The translations under genes were made by a program, and so were the position numbers. A stretch of DNA of 25,634 bases. Source: JAAAPF01 sp964481035. GTDB taxonomy: Bacteria; Pseudomonadota; Alphaproteobacteria; Geminicoccales; Geminicoccaceae. The notes below the pieces were generated by a model, which saw nothing but the letters and a program-made list of their open reading frames with translations, searched no databases and was not told the DNA's origin. Shown here piece by piece: positions 15,224-23,104 of this stretch. The stretch's first letter is position 1; every line of letters starts with the position of its first letter. The stretch is taken from NCBI GenBank assembly GCA_964481035.1, contig CAYZSE010000036.1, positions 1-25,634 of the forward strand, in the 5' to 3' direction.

Positions 15224-16261
15224 CTACTGGATGCTCGGGATCTCTGCCTGCACCCGCTCGACCACCTCGGGCGGCAGCGGGATGTAGCCGAGCTCTTCGG
15301 CCATCGTCTGGCCGTCCTCCAGCGTCCAGGCGACCAAGTCGCGCAGCGCGGCGGCGACGGCCTTGTCGCCGTGCTCGCGGTAGAGCAGCATCCAGCTGAA
15401 GGTCGCGATCGGGTAGGCATCCGCTGCACTCGGATCTTCGACCCAGATGCGCAGATCGTCACCGGTGAGATCGGCAGCAGCGAGCGCCGCCATCGCGGTT
15501 TCGGTGCTAGCGGCGACGAATTCGCCGGAGGCGTTCTCGAGCAGGGCCATCGGCTGCCCCGAGAGCTCGGCGAAGCCGTATTCGACATAGCCGACCCCGC
15601 CCGGCGTCTGCAGCACCGTGGCGGCCACGCCGTCGTTGCGCGGCGCACCGACGATGTTGGAGACATTCGGCCACTGCACCGTGGTGCCCACGCCCATCTG
15701 TTCGGCGAAGGTCTCGTTCACCGCGCTCAGATGCTTGGTGAACACGTAGGTGGTGCCGGAGCTGTCGGAGCGGCGGACCGCCGTGATCGGCAGGTCGGGC
15801 AGCTCCAGGTCCGGGTTGGCGGCGACGATCCGCTCGTCGTTCCAGCGCGTGACCTCACCCGTGTAGATCGCAGGATAGACGTCGCGCGGCAGACGCAGCT
15901 CGGTGATGCCGGGAAGGTTGTAGGTGAACACGATCGTGCCCGCGGTCACGGGCAGGACGACGACGCCGTTCTCGACCTGGGCGATCTGCTCGTCGCTCAT
16001 CGCCGAATCGCTCGCGGCAAAGTCGACGGTGCGGCTCACCAGCGCCTGCACGCCGGCGCCGCTGCCGGTCGACTGGTAGTCGACGCGCACGCCGGGGGTG
16101 ATCTCGCTGTACTCCTGAAACCAGGCGGCGAAGAGCGGGAACACGAAGCTCGAGCCGGCGCCGGTGATGCGCACGTTTTGCGCCTCGGCGTGGCTCGCGG
16201 CGAGCAGGGTGCCGGCGACGGTGATCGCCGCCAGCCGAGCGAGAGAGCGGTTGCGTTTCAT
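15224..16261 (-). CDS. pstS: Phosphate ABC transporter substrate-binding protein PstS
   Basis: The 345-residue periplasmic phosphate receptor of the Pst importer. A Sec signal peptide (LARLAAITVAGTLLAASHAEA, residues 7-27, cleavage about 27) precedes ITGAGSSFVFPLFAAWFQEY. Further phosphate-binding elements are YQSTGSGAGVQAL, VDFAASDSAMSD, YNLPGI, and RRSDSSGTTYVFTKHL. The C-terminal GYIPLPPEVVERV closes the family profile. ATG 16261 has GGAGG 7 nt upstream. It is the first gene of pstSCAB and lies directly below a PhoB box, so it should be strongly induced by phosphate starvation. No phoU is found within this window; it may be elsewhere. Confidence 0.95.
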   Translation of the reverse strand: MKRNRSLARLAAITVAGTLLAASHAEAQNVRITGAGSSFVFPLFAAWFQEYSEITPGVRVDYQSTGSGAGVQALVSRTVDFAASDSAMSDEQIAQVENGVVVLPVTAGTIVFTYNLPGITELRLPRDVYPAIYTGEVTRWNDERIVAANPDLELPDLPITAVRRSDSSGTTYVFTKHLSAVNETFAEQMGVGTTVQWPNVSNIVGAPRNDGVAATVLQTPGGVGYVEYGFAELSGQPMALLENASGEFVAASTETAMAALAAADLTGDDLRIWVEDPSAADAYPIATFSWMLLYREHGDKAVAAALRDLVAWTLEDGQTMAEELGYIPLPPEVVERVQAEIPSIQ

Positions 16262-16303
16262 CGTTCGTCCTCCAATGTTGCGAAGGCCCTATGCCCTGAT
16301 AGC

Positions 16304-16332
16304 GTTACAGTTTTATGACATACTCTGCACAG
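16304..16332 (-). promoter_or_regulatory. PhoB box upstream of pstS
   Basis: On the - strand (16321 to 16304) reads ATGTCATAAAACTGTAAC, nearly the Pho-box consensus CTGTCATAWAWCTGTCAT. A third heptamer CTGTGCA (16332-16326) precedes it with a 4-nt spacer, giving three direct heptamers on an 11-nt period, one DNA turn. CATAGG (16293-16288) could be the -10, 10 nt downstream, as in PhoB-activated promoters that lack a -35. The pstS ATG is 42 nt below the box. Confidence 0.85.
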
Positions 16333-16562
16333 CAGGTTCGTGTCGTCTGGGCCTGCGCGAGCCCGGAGCGTGCCCGACGACGCTCGCGACCCTGTCCGTG
16401 CCTGCGATCAGCCGCCAAGAGGGCTCGATGTGCGAGGCGGTCGGCCAGGGGCGTCGGATGGGCGAAGCCTCGAATGAGGGGGAGAGCTTTCAAGTCAGCG
16501 CGCACTGCGTGGCGGCTCCGTCAATGCGACCGCGACGGGCCCTGATCCGCGCGCTGCGGGCT
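16333..16562. other. Intergenic stretch between solute-binding protein and pstS promoter
   Basis: Together with the PhoB box and the pstS leader this makes a 301-nt gap with no convincing gene. Short open frames here lack a Shine-Dalgarno and resemble no family. I see no clear terminator hairpin after the upstream gene. Confidence 0.5.
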
Positions 16563-17405
16563 TCAGTTGGGCAGGGCGTTGACCCGGTAGACCGCCCGCA
16601 GGAGGTCGGTCATCTCGGTCGCCTCGCCGAACGCTTCTGCAAAGATCGCCTGGACTTCGCCGGTCAGGTAGAGCCGCGACAGGCCGCGGTCGACGGCGAG
16701 CCGGAAGTCGGCGTCGCCGCGCGGCAGCGCCAGCGCGTGGGTCTCGAGCGTCAAGGTCTCGTTGGCGAGGCCGATGTCGGTGATTCCCCGCGCCATCAAG
16801 AGGTACTGCAGGATCGCGCGGTCGGCGAAATAGGCTTGGGCGCGGCCGCCTTGCAGCGCCGCGAGCCCCGCCTCGTGGTCGGCCACCGCGAGGACCTCGG
16901 CGGCGAGGTCGGAGGTGTCGAGCGTGCGGCGCAGGGCGGTTTCGGTCGTCGTGCCTTCGACCACGGCGATGGTCTCACCGGCGAGTTCCGCGAGCGAGGC
17001 GGCGCCGCCGCGCGGCAGGGCGATGCCGGCCCCGTCGACGAAGGTGGGGATGGAGAAGTCGACCGTCGCGCGCCGGGACAACGTCCGGGTCGCGGCGCCG
17101 CAGAGGAGGTCGATGCGGCCGTCGGCGACGGCGGCGAAGCGGTCCTGCGCCGTCACCGGCACGAATTCGATCCGCAGCTCGTCGCGGCCCGCGGCCTTCG
17201 CGATGTCGCCGACGAGGGCCGCGCACAGCCCCACGGAGTAGCCACGAGGCACGCCCGCCGCCGCGTCGAGATAGGAGAACGGGATCGCGGTCGCGCGGTG
17301 GCCGACGCGCAAGACGCCGGTCTCGGCGATGCGCTCGAGGGTCTGCGCCGCGAGGGGCAGGGCGCCGACCAGCGACAGCAGGGCGGCGAGGACGAGACGG
17401 AGCAT
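16563..17405 (-). CDS. Family-3 extracellular solute-binding protein (amino-acid-type)
   Basis: A 280-residue periplasmic binding protein of the SBP_bac_3 (GltI/ArtJ-like) family. The signal peptide is MLRLVLAALLSLVGALPLAA, cleaved around residue 20. The mature protein starts with TLERIAETGVLRVGHR, and the typical ligand-binding blocks follow: IPFSYLDAAAGVPRGYSVGLC, RFAAVADGRIDLLCGAATRT, VDFSIPTF, and LAGETIAVVEGTTTE. DLLCGAATRT with the Arg suggests an alpha-amino-acid or small carboxylate ligand. AGGAGG stands 6 nt before ATG 17405. No permease or ATPase genes are adjacent, so it is an orphan receptor here. It sits between a mutase gene (with a hairpin in the gap) and the pst operon and may be transcribed on its own. 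Confidence 0.9.
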   Translation of the reverse strand: MLRLVLAALLSLVGALPLAAQTLERIAETGVLRVGHRATAIPFSYLDAAAGVPRGYSVGLCAALVGDIAKAAGRDELRIEFVPVTAQDRFAAVADGRIDLLCGAATRTLSRRATVDFSIPTFVDGAGIALPRGGAASLAELAGETIAVVEGTTTETALRRTLDTSDLAAEVLAVADHEAGLAALQGGRAQAYFADRAILQYLLMARGITDIGLANETLTLETHALALPRGDADFRLAVDRGLSRLYLTGEVQAIFAEAFGEATEMTDLLRAVYRVNALPN

Positions 17406-17483
17406 GGAAGGCCTCCTACACGTGGCTTGCCGCGGTCCATCGCATATCCGCGCCCGGCAAGCACGCGCTTCGTCGCCGGGATC

Positions 17484-17502
17484 GCCGCTCGGCCCGAGCG
17501 GC
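17484..17502 (-). terminator. Terminator-like hairpin after the mutase gene
   Basis: A perfect 8-bp stem GCCGCTCG (17484-17491) / CGAGCGGC (17495-17502) with a 3-nt loop, immediately downstream of the stop codon (17503-17505) of the PMM/PGM gene on the - strand. It is very stable but lacks a U-tract. Confidence 0.5.
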
Positions 17503-18915
17503 TCAGCCCGGCGGCGGCGCCGGCATCAGGCTCGCCGGCACGTCGACGCCGGAGCCCGCCAGCTCGGCGCGGATCGTGGCCTTGAGACGTTCCAGTCCCT
17601 CCAGGTCGCGCGCCTCGGCCCGCGCCACCACGACCGCTTGGGTGTTCGACGCGCGCATCAGCCACCAGCCCTCGGGGGTGTTGACGCGCACGCCGTCGAT
17701 GTCGTCGACATCCGCGCCCTCTGCCGCGAGCCGTTCCTTGACCTCGCGGATGACGTCGAACTTGCGCTCGTCGGCGCAGTCGATGCGGATCTCCGGGGTG
17801 TTGACCACCTCGGGGATCTCGTCGCGATAGTCGCTGATGGCCTTCTCGTGCCGAGCGAGAATGTCCAAGAGCCGCACTGCCACGTAGAGCGCGTCGTCGT
17901 GGCCATAGAAGCTGTCTTTGTAGAAGATGTGGCCGGACATCTCACCCGACAGGGGCGCGTTCAGCTCGGCCATCTTGGCCTTGATGAGCGAGTGGCCGGT
18001 CTTCCACATCAGGGGCCGGCCGCCCATGGTGGCGATGGCATCGAACAGGGTCTGCGAGGCCTTGACGTCGGCGATGATGGTCGCGCCCGGGTACTTGGGC
18101 AGCAGGTCGGCGGCGAGGATCCGGACGAGCTGATCGCCCCAGAGAATGCGGCCTCGGCCGTCGACCACGCCGATGCGGTCGCCGTCGCCGTCGAAGGCGA
18201 TGCCGATCTCGGCGCCGGTCTCCTCCACCTTGGCGATCAGGTGCTCGAGGTTGTGCGGCTCGGTCGGGTCGGGATGATGGTTGGGGAAGCTGCCGTCGAT
18301 GTCGGTGAAGAGGCAGTGGTGAACCGCCCGGATCTTGCGCGTCAGCGCCTCGACGGCGGGGCCCGCGGCGCCGTTGCCCGCGTCCCAGACGACGGTCATG
18401 GTGCGCGTCCCGTGATAGTCGCGGGCGAGCCGGTCGACATAGGCGTCGAACACGGGCGTCTCGTGGACGACCCCGCCCGCCGCCTCGCGAAAGGCGCCGG
18501 CCTCGGCGATCGGCCGCAGCCGTTGCACGCGCTCGCCATAGAACGACGCCGTGCCGATCATCATCTTGAAGCCGTTGTGGGTCGGCGGGTTGTGCGACCC
18601 GGTCACCTGGATGCCGCCGTCGCAGCCGAGTTGGTGGACGGCGAAGTAGAGCATCGGCGTCGGCCCGCAGCCGATGGCGTGCACCTCCGCGCCGGCGGCC
18701 GTGAGCCCCTCGATCAGGGCCGCGACGAGCTCGGGCGAGCTGCGCCGGCCGTCATAGCCGACGGCGATCTTCAAGCCCCGGCCTTCCTCGGCGAGGATCG
18801 TCGCGTAGGCCTGACCGAGCGCGCGGGCATCGGCGGCGAAGAGGGTCTCGCCGACGATGCCGCGGACGTCGTACTCGCGCAGGATGGTGGGGTGAAAGTC
18901 GTGGCGCTCGGCCAT
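17503..18915 (-). CDS. Phosphomannomutase/phosphoglucomutase
   Basis: A 470-residue alpha-D-phosphohexomutase, AlgC/ManB-like. It interconverts hexose 6-phosphate and hexose 1-phosphate (mannose and/or glucose) through a phosphoserine enzyme, in the cytoplasm. Domain marks: YDVRGI (15-20), phosphoserine loop TGSHNP (Ser107), Mg2+ loop DGDGDR (242-247), sugar-recognition GEMSGH (324-329), and phosphate-binding RASNT (421-425). GEMSGH is typical of the dual-specificity PMM/PGM group. AAGGA lies 8 nt before ATG 18915. It follows galU by 26 nt, so the pair probably supplies sugar nucleotides (UDP-glucose, GDP-mannose precursors) for exopolysaccharide or lipopolysaccharide. The exact sugar preference cannot be read from sequence. 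Confidence 0.94.
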   Translation of the reverse strand: MAERHDFHPTILREYDVRGIVGETLFAADARALGQAYATILAEEGRGLKIAVGYDGRRSSPELVAALIEGLTAAGAEVHAIGCGPTPMLYFAVHQLGCDGGIQVTGSHNPPTHNGFKMMIGTASFYGERVQRLRPIAEAGAFREAAGGVVHETPVFDAYVDRLARDYHGTRTMTVVWDAGNGAAGPAVEALTRKIRAVHHCLFTDIDGSFPNHHPDPTEPHNLEHLIAKVEETGAEIGIAFDGDGDRIGVVDGRGRILWGDQLVRILAADLLPKYPGATIIADVKASQTLFDAIATMGGRPLMWKTGHSLIKAKMAELNAPLSGEMSGHIFYKDSFYGHDDALYVAVRLLDILARHEKAISDYRDEIPEVVNTPEIRIDCADERKFDVIREVKERLAAEGADVDDIDGVRVNTPEGWWLMRASNTQAVVVARAEARDLEGLERLKATIRAELAGSGVDVPASLMPAPPPG

Positions 18916-18941
18916 CGTCTCGTCCTTGCGAGGAAAGCAGA

Positions 18942-19808
18942 TCAGAGGTAGCGCCGCAAGACCTCGGCAAAACCGTCCTTGAGGTCGTCCCGCCGCATGG
19001 CCGCGGCGACGATCGCCTCCAGGTACCCGAGCTTGTCGCCGCAGTCATGGCGCTCGCCGCTGAAGACGTACCCATGGAAGGGGCGCGAGCCCAACATCTT
19101 CGCCATGCCGTCCGTCAGCTGGATCTCACCGCCGGCGCCGGGATCCTGGCGCTCCAGATGCGCGAAGATCTCCGGCAGCAGGACATATCGGCCGATCACG
19201 GCGTAGCGTGACGGCGCGTCCACCGGGTCCGGCTTCTCGACCATCGCCTTGGCCTCGACCAGTCGGCCATCGATCGTGCCGGGGTCGAGGATGCCGTAGC
19301 GCTTGGTGTGCTCATGCGGCACCTCCATGGTGGCGACCACGTTGCCGCCGGTGCGCGCATGGGCCTCGGCCAGCTCGCGCAGGCACGGCACCTCGCCGAG
19401 GATGAGATCGTCGACCAGCGAGACCGCAAAGGGCTCGTCGCCGACGAGGTGGCGCGCGCACCAGACCGCGTGGCCGAGCCCGAGCGGCGACTGCTGGCGC
19501 GTGTAGGTGACCTGCCCCGGCCGGGGCAAAGCGGCCTCGAGCTCGCGCAGCGCCGCCTCCTTGGCTTTTTGCTGCAGCGTGTCGAAAAGCTCGTAGGCAC
19601 GGTCGAAGTGATCCTCGAGCAGCGCCTTGCCGCGGCCGGTGACGAAAATGAACTGCTCGATCCCGGCGTCTCTCGCCTCCTCCAGCGCGTACTGGATGAT
19701 CGGCTTGTCGACGACCGGCAGCATCTCCTTCGGCAGCACCTTGGTCGCCGGCAACATGCGCGTACCGAGGCCGGCGACCGGGAAGACGGCCTTGCGAACG
19801 TGGCTCAC
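18942..19808 (-). CDS. galU: UTP--glucose-1-phosphate uridylyltransferase
   Basis: A 288-residue enzyme forming UDP-glucose and pyrophosphate from glucose 1-phosphate and UTP. The nucleotide-binding N-terminus KAVFPVAGLGTRMLPATKVLPKEMLP (residues 6-31) is diagnostic of GalU, as are VDKPIIQYALEEA, FVTGRGKALLEDHFD, SLVDDLI, VEKPDP and GGEIQLTDGMA. GTG 19808 is chosen because GGAG sits 6 nt upstream and it gives the usual short lead MSHVRKAVF; ATG 19820 is in frame but has no ribosome-binding site. It is the first gene of a two-gene unit with the mutase. The product feeds glucan, LPS and capsule synthesis. Confidence 0.96.
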   Translation of the reverse strand: MSHVRKAVFPVAGLGTRMLPATKVLPKEMLPVVDKPIIQYALEEARDAGIEQFIFVTGRGKALLEDHFDRAYELFDTLQQKAKEAALRELEAALPRPGQVTYTRQQSPLGLGHAVWCARHLVGDEPFAVSLVDDLILGEVPCLRELAEAHARTGGNVVATMEVPHEHTKRYGILDPGTIDGRLVEAKAMVEKPDPVDAPSRYAVIGRYVLLPEIFAHLERQDPGAGGEIQLTDGMAKMLGSRPFHGYVFSGERHDCGDKLGYLEAIVAAAMRRDDLKDGFAEVLRRYL

Positions 19809-19848
19809 GGCATTCTCCATGGAGTCGATTGGGGACGCACGCTGCGGT

Positions 19849-19878
19849 GCTATACGCGGCGGTCCGCGACGTGAGCAA
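19849..19878 (-). promoter_or_regulatory. Candidate promoter of galU
   Basis: TTGCTC (19878-19873), an 18-nt spacer, then TATAGC (19854-19849) on the - strand, about 40 nt before the galU start. The -10 matches four of six and the -35 three of six. It lies in the 75-nt gap after the J-domain gene. Confidence 0.35.
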
Positions 19879-19883
19879 CCCCG

Positions 19884-20603
19884 TCAGCCTCGCCGGCTGC
19901 GCTCCAGGAGGTGCTGGCGCGCCGCGTTGAGTTGCGCCGCCAGGTAGGTGGAGCCGCCGCGGTCGGGGTGCAGGTGCGCCATGAGCCGCCGATGCGCCTG
20001 CTTGATCGCGTCCTCGTCCGCGCCGGGCGCGAGCCCGAGGATCTCGAAGGCGCGCGCGTCCGTCATCGACGGCTCGCCGCCGGCATCGCCGTGCGCCTCG
20101 GCGCCGCGCCAGCCCGGATGGCGACGGTCGAGATAGGCCTCGACCAGGGGCTCGCTCTCGGGGTCGTCGCGACGGCAGTCGGCGAGCAGGCCCTCGAGCT
20201 CGGCGAGGCTCAGCCGCGCCAGCTGGCGACCGCGGAAGCGCCCCTGGCGAACTTCGCCGTCGAGGTGGCCGGTCGCCGGGTCGAGACGCATGGCGAGGGT
20301 CGCTGTTCGCACCGTGGCGTCGTCGTCGTGGCCGGCCATGTCCTCGGCGGGTCCGAAGCTGTCGGGTGGACGCCGGGCTTTGCTGAACGAGCGCACCGCG
20401 TAGGCTGCCGCGCCCAGGGCGGCGACGGCGAAGCCGAAGCGGCCCGCATAGACCAAGCCCGAGCCGAGCAGCGCCGAAAAGGTCGCCACGAAGACGCGCA
20501 GCGCCTGGGCGAGGTCGCGGGCCGGTGCGTTCAAGATCCAGCGCCCGGTGACGACGGCGAGCGTCAAGAGCGCCACAATGGAGAGAAAACCGATCCAGGC
20601 CAC
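19884..20603 (-). CDS. Membrane-anchored J-domain (DnaJ-like) protein
   Basis: 239 residues. Two hydrophobic segments at the N-terminus (about 1-20, and 50-72: GLVYAGRFGFAVAALGAAAYAV) anchor it in the inner membrane. A J domain closes the C-terminus: ARAFEILGLAPGADEDAIKQAHRRLMAHLHPDRGGS, with the HPD tripeptide at 212-214 needed to stimulate DnaK ATPase. This layout, with TIM14/Pam18-like ending in a short J domain, is common in alphaproteobacteria. The linker holds SLAELEGLLADCRRDDPESEPLVEAYLDRRHPGW, also typical of this family. GTG 20603 lies 6 nt after the VWA gene stop with GGAG about 10 nt upstream, so the two are likely cotranscribed. It probably recruits DnaK to the membrane; the substrate is unknown. 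Confidence 0.9.
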   Translation of the reverse strand: MAWIGFLSIVALLTLAVVTGRWILNAPARDLAQALRVFVATFSALLGSGLVYAGRFGFAVAALGAAAYAVRSFSKARRPPDSFGPAEDMAGHDDDATVRTATLAMRLDPATGHLDGEVRQGRFRGRQLARLSLAELEGLLADCRRDDPESEPLVEAYLDRRHPGWRGAEAHGDAGGEPSMTDARAFEILGLAPGADEDAIKQAHRRLMAHLHPDRGGSTYLAAQLNAARQHLLERSRRG

Positions 20604-20609
20604 GGTCGC

Positions 20610-21302
20610 TCAGCTCCGCCCCAGGAGGCGCAGGCGATGCGTCTGGCGACGGTTGACGTCCTCGAGGGCGGCGACGCCGCCCGCGGCGTAGGCCGCGACC
20701 GCGCCGAGGAGCTGGCGCAGCTCGTCGGGACTGGTCGAGCTGAGCTGGCAGTGCGCGCCGCCGGTGAGCTTGGCGAGATCACGAAACGCGCGGGTCGCCT
20801 CGGGCTGGTGACCCTCCTGGAAGACGAAGGCGCGCACGCCGCGGGCGCCGAGCTGGCCGGCGAGGTGGCCGAGCCGGTCGACATCCTCCTCGCAGGCGTC
20901 GCCGACATAGACGAGCGCGTCGACCTGGGCCTCGTCGGTGGCCCGCAGTGCATGGTACAGCACCCGCTCGATCTGGGTCCGCCCGGCTCGGCACAGCACC
21001 TTCGTCATCAAGTCGACGAGCGCCCGCGGCTCGCGCACCCAGCGGCTCGCCTTGCACTCGTCGAAGCCGCGGAAGAAGACGAGCTGCACGTCGAGCCCGC
21101 CCTTGGCCTGGGTCTCCAGGAACATCTGGCCCTGGACCTGAACCGCCCGATCCCAGGTCGGCTCGCGCGACGCCGTCGCGTCCATCGCGAAGATCAGCCG
21201 GCCCCGCCGCCCCCGGCCGCTCGGCGCGGGCGTGCGCTGGAGCTGGTCGAGGAAGCGGGCGACGTCACCGTCACCGGAGCGTGTCAGATTGCCTTTGGCC
21301 AT
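20610..21302 (-). CDS. VWA domain protein
   Basis: A 230-residue cytoplasmic protein (no signal peptide) with a von Willebrand A-like fold. RGRLIFAMDATASRE (34-47) holds the MIDAS-type motif DATAS (Asp41, Thr43, Ser45), with Thr in place of the first Ser of the usual DxSxS. GLDVQLVFFRGFDECKAS and DALVYVGDACEEDVDRLG give the following beta strands, the second with an acidic cluster that may help bind a divalent ion. ATG 21302 gives the family-like start MAKGNLTRSGDGDVARFLDQL; a longer ATG at 21362 adds a low-complexity lead with no support. It lies directly upstream of the J-domain gene (6-nt gap). No catalytic activity is expected; a scaffold or sensing role is likely. Confidence 0.85.
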   Translation of the reverse strand: MAKGNLTRSGDGDVARFLDQLQRTPAPSGRGRRGRLIFAMDATASREPTWDRAVQVQGQMFLETQAKGGLDVQLVFFRGFDECKASRWVREPRALVDLMTKVLCRAGRTQIERVLYHALRATDEAQVDALVYVGDACEEDVDRLGHLAGQLGARGVRAFVFQEGHQPEATRAFRDLAKLTGGAHCQLSSTSPDELRQLLGAVAAYAAGGVAALEDVNRRQTHRLRLLGRS

Positions 21303-21456
21303 GCTCGCTATGTTGGGACGCGAGGGCGCGCGGTCCACCTCTACGCGGCGCGTCATCGTCATCGCGTGGGGCCCGGCCGCACGAACGAGGGCCGGCGGAA
21401 CCGAGCAACAGCGGCAACTCGCACCATCTTGATGCGTTGCAACGAGGCCGCGTAGT

Positions 21457-21472
21457 CCCCGCTACCGCGGGG
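21457..21472 (+). other. Hairpin in the leader of the phosphotransferase/kinase gene
   Basis: CCCCGC (21457-21462) / GCGGGG (21467-21472), a 6-bp stem with a 4-nt loop, ends 31 nt before the ATG. It lies in the 201-nt divergent gap between the VWA gene and the kinase gene. I see no strong promoter there. Confidence 0.25.
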
Positions 21473-21503
21473 CACCGCAACCGGAACTGGGGAGAACCCG
21501 GCG

Positions 21504-23075
21504 ATGTCGCCAGACCATGACGAGCTGCTGGCCGCGCTCGACCGGGGCGAGCCGTTCGACGGCGGGCCGGTCGAGCGGATCGACACCCACGCGGCGCACG
21601 TCTTTCTCGTCGGCGACCGCGCCTACAAGATCAAGCGGCCGGTGGCGTTCAGCGTGCTCGACTTCACGACCCTCGAGGCGCGCCGCGGGGCGCTGGAGGC
21701 GGAGCTGCGCCTCAACCGGCGCACCGCACCCGATCTCTACCTGCGGGTCGTCCCGCTGATGCGGACCGCCGGCGGCTGGGCGCTCGACGGCGAGGGCGCG
21801 CCGGTCGAGTGGGTGCTGGAGATGGTGCGCTTCCCGGACGCAGCCCAGCTCGACCGCCGCGCCGCGACCGGGCCGTTGCCGCCCGAGCTCGCCCACACCC
21901 TCGGCGACACCGTCGCCCGCTTCCACGCCGAGGCCGAGGAGCGCCCCGACATGGGCGGGCACGGCGCCATGGCCGAGGTCGTCGCCGGCAACCGCACCGA
22001 TCTCGAGGCGGCGGTCGACGGGCTGTTCGATCCGGCGCAGGTCGAGCGGGTGCAGGCGGAGGCGCGCCGTGCTCTCGAGCGCCACGCGGGGCTCCTCGAC
22101 GGGCGGCGCGCGCACGGCTTCGTCCGCCACTGCCACGGCGATCTCCATCTCGCCAACATCGTGGCGCTCGGCGACCGGGTGGTGCCCTTCGACTGCATCG
22201 AGTTCAGCGAGCCCATCGCCTGCATCGACACGATGTACGACCTCGCCTTCCTCCTCATGGACCTCGAGGACCGCGGCCAGCGGCCGGCGGCCTGGGCGGT
22301 TCTCGACGCCTATCTCGAGCGGGCGGGCGACGTGCCCGGTCTCAGGCTCCTGCCGTTCTTCATGGCGGTGCGGGCGACGATCCGCGCCAAGGTCCAAGGC
22401 CTCGCCGTCGCCGATCCCGCGAGCGAGGCGGCGGATGGTGCGCGGCGCTACCTGCGGCTCGCCGACCGGCTCCAGCGGCCGCCTGGCCCCCGGCTCGTCG
22501 CCCTCGGCGGCTTCTCCGGGACCGGCAAGACGTCGGTCGCGCGCGCGCTCGCCCCCGGGCTCTTGCCGGTGCCGGGTGCCGTGCTCCTGCGCAGCGACGT
22601 CGAGCGCAAGCGGCTGGCCGGCGTGCCCGTCGATCGCCACCTGCCGCCGCGCGCCTACGAGCCGGAGATGTCGGCGCGCGTCTACGCCTACCTGCGACGG
22701 CGGGCCGCACAGGCCCTGGATACCGGGATGAGCGTCATCGTCGACGCCGTCCACGAGCGCCCGGGCGATCGCTCGGCGGTCCAGGAGGTCGCGGCGAGCG
22801 CCGGCGTGCCCTTCGCCGGCATCTGGCTGGAGGCGCCCGAGCCGGTCCTCGTCGACCGCGTGCGGCGCCGTGCCGGCGATGCCTCCGATGCCGACGCCGC
22901 CGTCGTCCACGCCCAGCTCGTCGACGACCCGGGCCGGATCGACTGGCCGCGGGTCGATGCGAGCGCGGATCTCGGCACCGTCGCCGCCGCCGCCGCGCAG
23001 CGACTCGAGCTGGCGGCGGACCTCCTTGCGGCCGCAACGACAACGCCTCATGCTGGGGTTCAACGACAAGGCTAA
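21504..23075 (+). CDS. Aminoglycoside phosphotransferase-like / P-loop kinase fusion protein
   Basis: A 523-residue two-domain protein. The N-terminal part (about 1-320) is an APH/choline-kinase-like fold: HVFLVGDRAYKIKRPVAF with the ATP-binding Lys, the catalytic-loop Brenner motif HGDLHLAN (211-218), and the metal-binding FDCIEFS (229-235). The C-terminal part (about 330-500) is a P-loop kinase-like domain: Walker A GFSGTGKTS (336-344), then LLRSDVERKRLAG, resembling small-molecule or nucleoside kinases. This fusion is a known family of unknown substrate, annotated as AAA ATPase or bifunctional phosphotransferase; antibiotic resistance is not implied. ATG 21504 has GGGGAG about 9 nt upstream. 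The CYTH-CHAD gene starts about 30 nt after its stop. Confidence 0.9.
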   Translation: MSPDHDELLAALDRGEPFDGGPVERIDTHAAHVFLVGDRAYKIKRPVAFSVLDFTTLEARRGALEAELRLNRRTAPDLYLRVVPLMRTAGGWALDGEGAPVEWVLEMVRFPDAAQLDRRAATGPLPPELAHTLGDTVARFHAEAEERPDMGGHGAMAEVVAGNRTDLEAAVDGLFDPAQVERVQAEARRALERHAGLLDGRRAHGFVRHCHGDLHLANIVALGDRVVPFDCIEFSEPIACIDTMYDLAFLLMDLEDRGQRPAAWAVLDAYLERAGDVPGLRLLPFFMAVRATIRAKVQGLAVADPASEAADGARRYLRLADRLQRPPGPRLVALGGFSGTGKTSVARALAPGLLPVPGAVLLRSDVERKRLAGVPVDRHLPPRAYEPEMSARVYAYLRRRAAQALDTGMSVIVDAVHERPGDRSAVQEVAASAGVPFAGIWLEAPEPVLVDRVRRRAGDASDADAAVVHAQLVDDPGRIDWPRVDASADLGTVAAAAAQRLELAADLLAAATTTPHAGVQRQG

Positions 23076-23104
23076 GCCCCGGCAAGACATCAGAGGTGGA
23101 CACG

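Noticed and set aside
16305..16505. 66-codon open frame on the - strand upstream of pstS.
   Set aside because: It overlaps the PhoB box, lacks a Shine-Dalgarno and resembles no protein family.
21504..23075. Antibiotic resistance gene (aminoglycoside phosphotransferase).
   Set aside because: Only the kinase fold is shared. The fusion with a P-loop kinase domain is a separate family of unknown substrate, and no mobile element is nearby.
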